Shown here piece by piece: positions 45,801-53,541 of a stretch of DNA of 64,000 bases. This DNA comes from AP-15 sp963818695 (GTDB lineage: Bacteria; Pseudomonadota; Alphaproteobacteria; ATCC43930; CGMCC-115725). Location of the stretch: NCBI GenBank assembly GCA_963818695.1, contig CAWFTG010000007.1:124001-188000 (forward strand), read 5' to 3'. The notes beneath the pieces are model-generated. The model was not told where the DNA came from. It did no database searches and saw only the letters and a program-made list of their open reading frames with translations. The position numbers and the translations under genes were made by a program. Position 1 is the stretch's first letter. Each line of letters begins with the position of its first letter.

Positions 45801-47057
45801 TCAAATCCCCGCGGCGACCAGCTCCCTCAAGCGGGCGAGGCAGGCGGCACGATCGGCCGTGAAGTCGCCCGCCTCCCACCACTCTCGCATCGCATCGAGC
45901 AGCCGGCCGACGCGAGGCCCCGGCGGAAGCCCGAGGGCGATGACATCTCGGCCGGCCAGGGGAAATGCCGGGGGCCTCCAGTCGCGAGCGAGGGCCAGCA
46001 GTTCGCCCAGCCGGTCCCGGCTCATTGCTCCTTGCGCCGCCAATAGCAGGGCGATATCGCGGTAGCGCTCGGCGCCGAGCCGGTACAATGTGCGCCGTTG
46101 AGCGGCCATGCCCGCTGGCGGGTCGATGGCCCATGGCGGCGTCAGACCATGGAGCCGATCGCGCCACGCATTCGAGAAATGCAGGCGGTCAGCGAGCGCG
46201 ATGGTTCCGGCGCCGTCGACATCGATCAGCGCGGCCAGGCGCCGCAGCGGATCGAGTTCAGGCTCGATCGCGATCATATGCCGCAGCCGATCGATCCGGC
46301 GCGCCTCCGGCAGAATCACCGAGAGCACATCGTCTTCCGCCATCATCCGCAACGCCGCCACGGGCTCGGAAGTATCGAGCAGTTTGACGAGTTCCTGAGC
46401 CACCCGCTCGACGGAGAGACTGGGCAAAAGACGCGCCATGGCTCGGCACGCGGCACGCGCTTGCGGATCGCCGAGGCCGGCGCCGAACCGCGCCTCGAAC
46501 CGATAATAGCGCAAGATCCGCAGCACATCCTCGGCGATGCGGGTCGCAGGATCGCCGACAAATCGCACCCGGTGCGCGCGTAAATCGGCGAGGCCGCTCA
46601 CCGGATCATGGACCGTGCCGTCGGGATCGAGAAAGATCGCGTTGATCGTAAAGTCGCGCCGCGCCGCATCGGCCGCCCAGTCGGCATCGAAGGCGACGCG
46701 GGCGCGGCGCCCGTAAGTCTCGACGTCGCGGCGCAGCGTGGTGATCTCGAAGTGGCGCGGCGGGGTGCCGGCAATCGCGGTCACCGTGCCGTGAGCGAGA
46801 CCGGTCGGCACGACCTTGATGCCGTGTTTCTCCAAAAGCTCTATCACGCGCTCCGGCGGAGCCGGGGTGGCGATGTCGATGTCGGTCCTCGGGCTTGACC
46901 CGGGAATGCGCCGCCCGAGCAACGCGTCGCGGACGGAGCCGCCGACAAACCGCGCCTGCGCCCCACCGTCGGAGAGCGCTTCGAGCACTCCCCGCGTCAC
47001 CGAGTCCGTCATCCAGGGCTGCGGCTCGATGTGGAACAAGTCGCCAGTCTCGGTCAT
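45801..47057 (-). CDS. cca: CCA tRNA nucleotidyltransferase
   Basis: This 418-aa class II CCA-adding enzyme has the nucleotidyltransferase motif ARFVGGSVRDALLG followed by TDIDIATPAPPER (DxD), the CTTLRRD-like EITTLRRDVETYGRRARV, RRDFTINAIFLDPDG and EDVLRILRYYRFEARFG. The C-terminal half is helical. It starts at 47057, overlapping the DUF6111 stop as ATGA. Between LLGRR and TDID lies an extra IPGSSPR segment that corresponds to a dispersed palindromic DNA repeat (46886-46910) inserted in frame. It adds CCA to tRNAs lacking it, such as the tRNA-Thr at 37763. Confidence 0.92.
   Translation of the reverse strand: MTETGDLFHIEPQPWMTDSVTRGVLEALSDGGAQARFVGGSVRDALLGRRIPGSSPRTDIDIATPAPPERVIELLEKHGIKVVPTGLAHGTVTAIAGTPPRHFEITTLRRDVETYGRRARVAFDADWAADAARRDFTINAIFLDPDGTVHDPVSGLADLRAHRVRFVGDPATRIAEDVLRILRYYRFEARFGAGLGDPQARAACRAMARLLPSLSVERVAQELVKLLDTSEPVAALRMMAEDDVLSVILPEARRIDRLRHMIAIEPELDPLRRLAALIDVDGAGTIALADRLHFSNAWRDRLHGLTPPWAIDPPAGMAAQRRTLYRLGAERYRDIALLLAAQGAMSRDRLGELLALARDWRPPAFPLAGRDVIALGLPPGPRVGRLLDAMREWWEAGDFTADRAACLARLRELVAAGI
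46886..46910. repeat. Palindromic repeat piece inside cca
   Basis: CGGGCTTGACCCGGGAATG here is the same kind of palindrome as the intergenic copy near 35848-35875. On the coding strand it encodes IPGSSPR, a peptide typical of translated palindromic elements in alphaproteobacteria. Confidence 0.5.
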
Positions 47058-47335
47058 CGGCCCGGTGTGGGTTCCATGTGTCCCGGTATGATGCGACCAC
47101 CTTCCCAGCGCGGCGGCACGTAGACCCCCTCTTGCGGCGCGCCGAAATGCACGGTTACGACGAAGAGCACGATCGCCAACAGCATGACACCGGCGCCGGC
47201 AAGCCAGATCCATGGAACCGCCGTCCACCGTACTGCATTACCGCCATGCTCGGCTCCGAAAGTGCTGACCCAAAGCAGATACAGCGCGGTGGGGAGAATG
47301 AGCGGCAGCACGATCGTGAGGAAGACCCGGAGCAT
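47054..47335 (-). CDS. DUF6111 family small membrane protein
   Basis: This 93-aa protein has two membrane segments (LRVFLTIVLPLILPTALYLL and WIWLAGAGVMLLAIVLFVVT) and a C-terminal QEGVYVPPRWEGGRIIPGH, the hallmark of DUF6111. It lies 6 bp after the Nudix gene and overlaps cca by 4 bp. This position between CoA pyrophosphatase and Cca is conserved in alphaproteobacteria. Function is unknown. Confidence 0.88.
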   Translation of the reverse strand: MLRVFLTIVLPLILPTALYLLWVSTFGAEHGGNAVRWTAVPWIWLAGAGVMLLAIVLFVVTVHFGAPQEGVYVPPRWEGGRIIPGHMEPTPGR

Positions 47336-47341
47336 GGCCCC

Positions 47342-48010
47342 TCAATCGGCGAGCACCTCGGCCAAATTTACCAGTATCCCGGCCGTCGCGCCCCAGATGT
47401 TGTGGCCCTCGTAAGGAAGCACAAAGAATACGCGCGTCCGATGCTCGAAGTCGCGAGTCGTGCGGCGGTGGTTTTGTGGGTCTACAACAAAAGACAGCGG
47501 TACCTCGAAAACCTCGGCGACCTCGAACGGGTCGATGACGAGCGGAAACGGCACTTTGACGATCCCGACGACCGGCGTGATCTCAAAGCCGGTCCCGGTC
47601 ACATAAGTATCGAGCCGGCCGATCACCGTGACATGGTCCCGCGTCAGCCCGACCTCCTCCTCGGTCTCGCGCAGCGCCGCCTCAGTCGGATCGGCGTCGT
47701 TCTCCTCGATGCGTCCACCGGGGAACGAGATCTGCCCGGCATGCGCCGTCAAATGCGGGGTGCGCTGCGTCAGCAGCACGGACATGCCGTCCGCGCGGTC
47801 GATGAGGGGGACCAGCACCGCGGCCGGGCGCAGAGCAGTGCTCGGCGGCGTCATCCCCGGATTGAGATCGTGATCACCGCGGGTTGCCTCTCGGAGAGCA
47901 GCGGCTTCGGCCGCGTCGGCCGCGCCGCCAAAGCCTCGCCGTCCCGGGCGCCCGAGCTGCAGGAAACGCCCGATGACCCAGTCTGGACTATGAAAATTAG
48001 TCGACTTCAA
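47342..48010 (-). CDS. Nudix CoA pyrophosphatase
   Basis: This 222-aa enzyme carries the CoA-specific motif LLTQRTPHLTAHAGQISFPGG followed by the Nudix box GGRIEENDADPTEAALRETE with the acidic EEEVGL end. It would cleave CoA to 4'-phosphopantetheine and ADP. No ATG fits; a TTG at 48010 begins LKSTNFHSPDWVIG, 36 bp after the DUF1285 stop. It is second in the DUF1285-Nudix-DUF6111-cca operon. Confidence 0.9.
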   Translation of the reverse strand: MKSTNFHSPDWVIGRFLQLGRPGRRGFGGAADAAEAAALREATRGDHDLNPGMTPPSTALRPAAVLVPLIDRADGMSVLLTQRTPHLTAHAGQISFPGGRIEENDADPTEAALRETEEEVGLTRDHVTVIGRLDTYVTGTGFEITPVVGIVKVPFPLVIDPFEVAEVFEVPLSFVVDPQNHRRTTRDFEHRTRVFFVLPYEGHNIWGATAGILVNLAEVLAD

Positions 48011-48046
48011 AGATTTGGCCTCGATTCCCCGGCCGAGATGGCGTTT

Positions 48047-48664
48047 TCACTCCGAATCCGTTGCAGGCTCGCCCAGCCGAAAGAATACCCCCCTGCTCCA
48101 CACCCCGAATTGCGTCGTCTCGCCGATCAGTTCCTCCGTCCCAAGTTCGACGAGCTCATAAAACACCGGTCGCGCGAGCCGGGCCTCGAGTCCGTCGCGC
48201 ACCAGAATATAGGGCGCCGGCTCGCCGCTGGCAGCCGTTTCGACGCGCAGCGGGTTTTCGGGTCCCGCCGTCACAAATTCGTCCAGATTGGTGCGGAATA
48301 TCAGTTGCTGGTCGCGAGCTTCCCCTTCGACCGTCACCGCTACGGCGAGAAAGGGGACATCCTCGACCTCGATGCGGCCGCGCTCGGCCGGGGTGACCAG
48401 CGAATAACGGCCATCGGCCTCACGGCGCAGAACGGAGGCGAACAGCTTGACGAGAGGCGGACGGCCGATGAGAGATCCGCGATAAAACCAGGTACCATCG
48501 CGCGCGATCCGCATGTCGAGATCGCCGCGGTCGGTCGGCGGCCGCTTCCCGGCGGAGGCAGCCATTGCCGGAGGAGAATTGCCGGAGCCGGCGTTTTGGG
48601 TCAGCCTTACCCCGGCCACCGAGTTTGAAGAGGGATTGTTCTGTTTGACTTTCACTGCACCCAT
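48047..48664 (-). CDS. DUF1285 family protein
   Basis: This 205-aa protein has DLDMRIARDGTWFYRGSLIG, LVKLFASVLRREADGRYSLV, VEDVPFLAVAVTVEG, FRTNLDEFVTAGPENPLRVE and ending FYELVELGTEELIGE; all are DUF1285 positions. The start at 48664 is supported by GGAGGAGG 6-7 nt upstream. Its 5' end overlaps the divergent MoxR gene by about 20 bp, so both promoters lie within coding sequence. Function is unknown. Confidence 0.88.
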   Translation of the reverse strand: MGAVKVKQNNPSSNSVAGVRLTQNAGSGNSPPAMAASAGKRPPTDRGDLDMRIARDGTWFYRGSLIGRPPLVKLFASVLRREADGRYSLVTPAERGRIEVEDVPFLAVAVTVEGEARDQQLIFRTNLDEFVTAGPENPLRVETAASGEPAPYILVRDGLEARLARPVFYELVELGTEELIGETTQFGVWSRGVFFRLGEPATDSE

Positions 48665-49652
48665 CAACGCCTCCTCCACTGATCTCGTTGCCGAGGTGGA
48701 AGCCCTGGGCCGAAGCCTCAGCCTAGTGCGTGAGCGCATCGGCGAAATCATTTTTGGACAGCGCGAAGTGGTCGAGCAAGCCCTGATCACGTTGTTGTGC
48801 GGCGGCCACGCGTTATTGATCGGTGTCCCCGGTCTTGCCAAGACCCGGCTGGTCGAGACTTTGGGGACGATCCTCGGTCTTGACGACAAGCGCATTCAAT
48901 GCACGCCCGATCTGATGCCCGCGGATATTCTCGGCTCCGAGGTGCTCGAAGAAAGCGAGACCGGACGGCGCTCGTTCCGTTTCATCCCGGGTCCGGTCTT
49001 CTGCCAGCTCTTGATGGCGGATGAGATCAACCGCGCGAGCCCGCGCACACAGTCGGCGCTGTTGCAGGCGATGCAAGAGGGCCGCGTGTCGATCGCCGGC
49101 CAATATCATCCGCTGCCGCGGCCATTTCATGTCCTGGCGACCCAAAACCCGCTCGAGCAGGAGGGTACCTATCCGCTGCCGGAAGCCCAGCTCGATCGCT
49201 TCCTGTTGCAGATCGATGTCGATTATCCCGACCTCGACGCAGAGCGGCAGATGCTGATCGCGACAACCGGCATCCTCGAAGATCGGCCGCGGCCGGCAAT
49301 GAACGTTGCCGAGCTGATGGCGGCGCAGCGGCTGGTGCGCCGCATCCCCGTCGGCGAGAGCGTCGTCGAGGCGATTCTGTCGCTGGTGCGCTCCGGCAGG
49401 CCGGACGAGACGGCGATCGAGGGGGTCAGGCGTTTCGTGTCGTGGGGTCCGGGCCCCCGCGCCAGCCAAGCCCTGATGCTGGCCTGCCGGGCCCGCGCCC
49501 TGATCGATGGCCGGTTCAGTCCGTCGGTCGACGATGTTCTCGCCTTGGCGCCGCCGGTCCTGCGGCACCGCATGGCGGTCAGCTTTGCCGGTCGCGCCGA
49601 AGGCGTTACGGTGGCCCGGGTCATCGAGCAGATTTCGGCCCCGCTCCGTTGA
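48645..49652 (+). CDS. MoxR family AAA+ ATPase
   Basis: About 335 aa. Walker A GVPGLAKTRLVET, Walker B LLMADEINRASPRTQSALLQ, sensor region HVLATQNPLEQEGTYPLPEA and arginine region QLDRFLLQIDVDYPDLDAER identify a MoxR ATPase. The start is a TTG at 48645 with GAAGAGGGA upstream; other TTG/GTG codons are possible. The next three genes (DUF58, DUF4159, membrane protein) follow at once, the standard MoxR operon of this class. MoxR proteins act as chaperones for folding or activating VWA-domain partners. Confidence 0.9.
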   Translation: MTFTAPINASSTDLVAEVEALGRSLSLVRERIGEIIFGQREVVEQALITLLCGGHALLIGVPGLAKTRLVETLGTILGLDDKRIQCTPDLMPADILGSEVLEESETGRRSFRFIPGPVFCQLLMADEINRASPRTQSALLQAMQEGRVSIAGQYHPLPRPFHVLATQNPLEQEGTYPLPEAQLDRFLLQIDVDYPDLDAERQMLIATTGILEDRPRPAMNVAELMAAQRLVRRIPVGESVVEAILSLVRSGRPDETAIEGVRRFVSWGPGPRASQALMLACRARALIDGRFSPSVDDVLALAPPVLRHRMAVSFAGRAEGVTVARVIEQISAPLR

Positions 49653-50590
49653 GCCTGACGCGCACCCTTAGCGGCGCGGGTCTCTTGTCGCGCCGAGCCG
49701 CGGCGCCCGCCGCGCTGCGCGACCGCGCGGAGCAGGCGGCCGCCGTCCTGCCGCCGCTTCTCGTTTCGGCCGAACGCGTCGCCGTCACCGTCGCTCAGGG
49801 GGTGCATGGACGCCGGCGCGTCGGCCAAGGCGAGACCTTCTGGCAATTTCGCCAATATGAAACAGGCGACGCGGCGGCGCGCATCGACTGGCGGGAGAGC
49901 GCCAAGTCGCAGCGGCTCTATGTTCGCGAAACCGAATGGGAAGCTGCGCAGAGCGTGTGGCTGTGGCGGGACGCCTCGGCATCGATGGATTACACGTCGG
50001 CGGAGTATGTGCCAGGCGTTGATTGGCCGACGAAGCGCGACCGGGCCGAGCTACTTCTCGTCGCGCTGGCCAGTCTGCTCGTCCGCGGCGGCGAGCGCCT
50101 GACGATCCTCGGCAGCGGCATGGCTCCGATGAGCGGACGGATCGCGCTTTCCCGGGTCACCGAGCTGATCGGCCGCGATCCGCGCGATGCGGCGAGCCTC
50201 CCCGCCTTCGAGCCACTGCCGCGCGCGGCGCAACTCGTCTTGGTCGGAGATTTCCTGTCGCCGCCGCAGGCCGTCAACAATGCGCTCGCCCGTTTTGCCG
50301 CGGCGGGGCTCAAAGGCCATCTGTTGCAGGTCGTCGACCCGGCGGAAGAAGACCTGCCGTTCGACGGGCGCGTGCGCTTTGAGGGGATCGAGGAGCGCGA
50401 CCATGTCGTGATCAGCCGCGTCGAGAGCGTCCGCGATGATTATTCCGAGCGGTTCCGGCGTCACCGCGAAGGGCTCGCCGCGATCGCCGCAGCCCTCGGC
50501 TGGAGCTTCGGCTTCCACCGCACCGATCGCCCGCCGCACCTTGCGCTGCTGGCGCTCTACACCGCGCTGTCGGCTGACCGGCGAAGGTGA
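49649..50590 (+). CDS. DUF58 domain protein (MoxR partner)
   Basis: About 313 aa. The DUF58 signature reads GRRRVGQGETFWQFRQYETG and DAAARIDWRESAKSQRLYVR, then a vWA-like fold (VWLWRDASASMDY with a MIDAS-type DxSxS, LVLVGDFLSPPQAV). It begins at a TTG overlapping the MoxR stop as TTGA, with no better ATG. It is cytoplasmic or membrane-associated. Function is unknown but co-conserved with MoxR and the next two genes. Confidence 0.88.
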   Translation: MSLTRTLSGAGLLSRRAAAPAALRDRAEQAAAVLPPLLVSAERVAVTVAQGVHGRRRVGQGETFWQFRQYETGDAAARIDWRESAKSQRLYVRETEWEAAQSVWLWRDASASMDYTSAEYVPGVDWPTKRDRAELLLVALASLLVRGGERLTILGSGMAPMSGRIALSRVTELIGRDPRDAASLPAFEPLPRAAQLVLVGDFLSPPQAVNNALARFAAAGLKGHLLQVVDPAEEDLPFDGRVRFEGIEERDHVVISRVESVRDDYSERFRRHREGLAAIAAALGWSFGFHRTDRPPHLALLALYTALSADRRR

Positions 50591-50605
50591 AAATGACCCG
50601 GCAGC

Positions 50606-50793
50606 ACCCTCACCCGCCTCGCTTCGTTCGGCACCCCTGGCGCATCGAAGATGCGCCACCCGGCAGGCGCACGCACGCGTGCGCCGAAAGGGCGCGGTGC
50701 GGGAGAGGGGCTACGATGTATCCCTCTCAAAACCCCTCCCCCGCACTGCGGGAGAGGGGGGGCCCAGCCCGTCAGGACTGGGTGGGTGAGGGT
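50606..50793. repeat. 188-bp palindromic intergenic element with ACCCTCACCC ends
   Basis: It begins ACCCTCACCC (50606-50615) and ends GGGTGAGGGT (50784-50793), with an internal CTCCCCCGCACTGCGGGAGAG hairpin and ACGCACGCGTGCG. It is a longer copy of the element at 28941-29076. It sits inside the MoxR operon between DUF58 and the next gene. Confidence 0.8.
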
Positions 50794-50823
50794 AGCGCCG
50801 CCGCTTCAAACGAGTGCTGACCA

Positions 50824-53541
50824 ATGCTGGCATTCGGTTCCCTCGCTTTCGTCTCGCCGTGGCTGCTCGTGGCCTTGGCGGCGCTGCCGATCATCTGGTG
50901 GTTGTTGCGGGTCACGCCGCCGGCGCCGCGGCGCATCGCCTTTCCAGCCATCCGGCTGCTGCTCGGGCTGGTGCCACGCGAGGAGACGCCGGCGCGGACC
51001 CCCTTGTGGCTGATCCTCCTGCGCATGCTGTTGGCCGCGCTGGTGATTTTTGCGGTCGCACACCCGCTGCTGAATCCGCAGGCACGCCTCGCGGCGACGG
51101 GTCCGATAGTGCTCGTGGTTGATGACGGCTGGGCCGCGGCGCACGATTGGCCGGCCCGGCAAGCGGCGCTTGCCGAGCTGCTGGCCGAGGCCGAGCGCGA
51201 AGACCGGCAGGTGGTGCTCGTCACGACCGCACCGACCGCGGTGGACGAGCCGGCGGCGCCATTGCGCCCGGTGCGCGCGGCGGATGCGGCGGCGGCGGTT
51301 CAGGCATTGCTGCCCAAACCATGGCCCGTCGACCGGCGCGCCGCGTTGGGTCGCCTCGAAGCACTCTCCTTGCCCGAGGCGAGCTCCGCCATCTGGCTCA
51401 GCGATGGCGTCGCGGATGATGGCGGGAACGAGACGCTGGCAGCTTACCTGGTCAAACGGGGGAGCTTGCGCTATCTGACGGCGTCGCCCGCCCAGGCCCC
51501 AGCTATGCTCGCCGCCGGGAATAGCGAGGCGAACGATGTGGGGGTCGTGCTGCGTTCCTTGCCGGCTCCCGCGCCGCGTCTTTTCCAGGTGCGGGCGAGC
51601 GGCGAGGATGGCCGCCTGCTCGCGCGCCAGGCGGCCACGATCGAGCCGGGGGCAAAGGGTGCCGAGCTTCGTTTGGCGATGCCCAGCGAGCTGCGCAACC
51701 GCATGACCCGGATCGAGATCGAAGGCGATCAATCCGCCGGCTCGGTGCTGCTGATCGACGAGAGATGGCGGCGGCGCCCAGTCGGGATTGTCTCCGCGCC
51801 CAACGCCAAAGGACAGCCGCTGCTCGGAGAAAACTATTATCTCGAGCGGGCGCTCGGCCCGTTCACTGAACTGCGTCGGGGCAGCGCCACCGATCTTCTC
51901 AAGCGCGAGCTCGCGGTGCTGGTCTTTGCCGATACCGGACCGGATTCGCCGGCGGAGGAGGCCGCTGTTGGCAAATGGATCGAGGCCGGCGGGCTGCTGC
52001 TGCGTTTCGCCGGGCCGCATCTCGCCGAGCAGGGCGACCAGCTGTTGCCGGTCCGGCTGCGCCATGGCGGCGGGCGCACGATCGGCGGCGCGCTGTCCTG
52101 GGAGCAACCGGCAAAGCTCGCCCCGTTTGCGGCCGACAGCCCATTCGCGGGGTTGGCCGTCCCACCCGATGTTACGGTGTCGCGCCAGGTCCTGGCCGAG
52201 CCGGATCTGGATCTCGCCGGCAAGACCTGGGCGCGGCTGGTCGACGGCACACCGCTCGTTACCGCGGAGAGGCGCGGGCGAGGCTGGATCGTTCTGGTCC
52301 ACACGACGGCGAACGCCGACTGGTCGAACCTCGCTTTGTCGGGCCTTTTTGTCGAGATGCTGCGGCGGATCGAGGCGATGAGCCAGGGAGTGACGGAAGC
52401 GGGCGAGGAGGCTCTGCCACCAATCGAGACACTCGACGGGTTTGGCCGACTGCAGCGGGCACCGCCTACGGCGCGCCCGATCCCCGCCACCGAGATCGCG
52501 ACCACAGCAGCATCGCCGCGGCATCCGCCAGGGTTTTACGGCACCGCCGATGCCCGACGCGCGCTCAATCTTTCGGCTGGGATCCCAGAACTGAAGCCGA
52601 TCGAGGGGCTGCCGCCGGAAACCCTGAGCGAGAACTTCGCAACCGGCCATGAGGTCGACCTGCGTCCGCCGCTGCTGACCGCGGCGCTGCTGATCGCTCT
52701 TGCCGATCTTCTAATCGCCTATGGATTGCGCGGGCTGCTGCGACGGCGTTCGGCACGGCTCGCCGCGATCTTTCTCTCGGCGCTGCTCGCCACCGCTTCC
52801 GCGGCCCGCGCCGACGACGCCTTCGTGGTGCGGGCGACTTCCGAGCTTCGCCTGGCTTACGTCCGCACCGGAAATCCGGAGGCCGATGCGGTCAGCCGGG
52901 CCGGTCTCGTCGGTCTGACGGCGACATTGAACCGGCGCACTGCGGTGGACACTGCCGAACCGCTCGCGGTCGACATCGAGAAGGACGAGCTGATCTTCTT
53001 CCCGCTGCTCTACTGGCCGGTGGTATCCACCCAGGCGGCGCCCTCGGCGCAGGCCGTCGAGCGGATTAACCGATACCTAGAGACCGGCGGCACGATCCTA
53101 TTCGATACGCGGGACGCCAATGACCAGACCCCCGGTCCGGTAGGCGGCGCAGCCTCTTCGGCGCAACGGCTTCGCCGACTGGTGGCCGGGATCAAGATGC
53201 CGCCGCTGGTGCCGATCCCGCCCGATCATGTGCTGACCAAGTCCTTCTACCTGATGCACGAATTTCCGGGACGCTGGAATGTCGGGACATTGTGGGTCGA
53301 ACCGGTCGAGGACCGAGTCAATGACGGCGTCTCCAGCGTCATTGTCGGCGCCAACGATTGGGCGGGGGCCTGGGCAATCGATGCGCAGGGCCGCCCGGCT
53401 TTCGCCGTAGTTCCCGGCGGTGAGCCGCAGCGCGAAATGGCAATGCGCTTTGGCATCAACCTGGTCATGTATGTGCTGACCGGCAATTACAAATCGGACC
53501 AGGTTCACGTGCCGGCCATCCTGGAGCGCCTGGGTCAATGA
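50824..53541 (+). CDS. BatA/DUF4159 domain membrane protein
   Basis: This 905-aa protein starts MLAFGSLAFVSPWLLVALAA with the N-terminal BatA-type membrane hairpin (residues 9-28 and 60-80). A vWA-like and a second large domain follow, a further membrane segment lies near residue 620-660, and a C-terminal DUF4159 domain shows FVVRATSELRLAYVRTGNPE, LIFFPLLYWPVV and GGTILFDTRDAND. The set is the usual MoxR-operon partner. Likely periplasm-facing; function unknown. It ends in an ATGA overlap with the next gene. Confidence 0.85.
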   Translation: MLAFGSLAFVSPWLLVALAALPIIWWLLRVTPPAPRRIAFPAIRLLLGLVPREETPARTPLWLILLRMLLAALVIFAVAHPLLNPQARLAATGPIVLVVDDGWAAAHDWPARQAALAELLAEAEREDRQVVLVTTAPTAVDEPAAPLRPVRAADAAAAVQALLPKPWPVDRRAALGRLEALSLPEASSAIWLSDGVADDGGNETLAAYLVKRGSLRYLTASPAQAPAMLAAGNSEANDVGVVLRSLPAPAPRLFQVRASGEDGRLLARQAATIEPGAKGAELRLAMPSELRNRMTRIEIEGDQSAGSVLLIDERWRRRPVGIVSAPNAKGQPLLGENYYLERALGPFTELRRGSATDLLKRELAVLVFADTGPDSPAEEAAVGKWIEAGGLLLRFAGPHLAEQGDQLLPVRLRHGGGRTIGGALSWEQPAKLAPFAADSPFAGLAVPPDVTVSRQVLAEPDLDLAGKTWARLVDGTPLVTAERRGRGWIVLVHTTANADWSNLALSGLFVEMLRRIEAMSQGVTEAGEEALPPIETLDGFGRLQRAPPTARPIPATEIATTAASPRHPPGFYGTADARRALNLSAGIPELKPIEGLPPETLSENFATGHEVDLRPPLLTAALLIALADLLIAYGLRGLLRRRSARLAAIFLSALLATASAARADDAFVVRATSELRLAYVRTGNPEADAVSRAGLVGLTATLNRRTAVDTAEPLAVDIEKDELIFFPLLYWPVVSTQAAPSAQAVERINRYLETGGTILFDTRDANDQTPGPVGGAASSAQRLRRLVAGIKMPPLVPIPPDHVLTKSFYLMHEFPGRWNVGTLWVEPVEDRVNDGVSSVIVGANDWAGAWAIDAQGRPAFAVVPGGEPQREMAMRFGINLVMYVLTGNYKSDQVHVPAILERLGQ

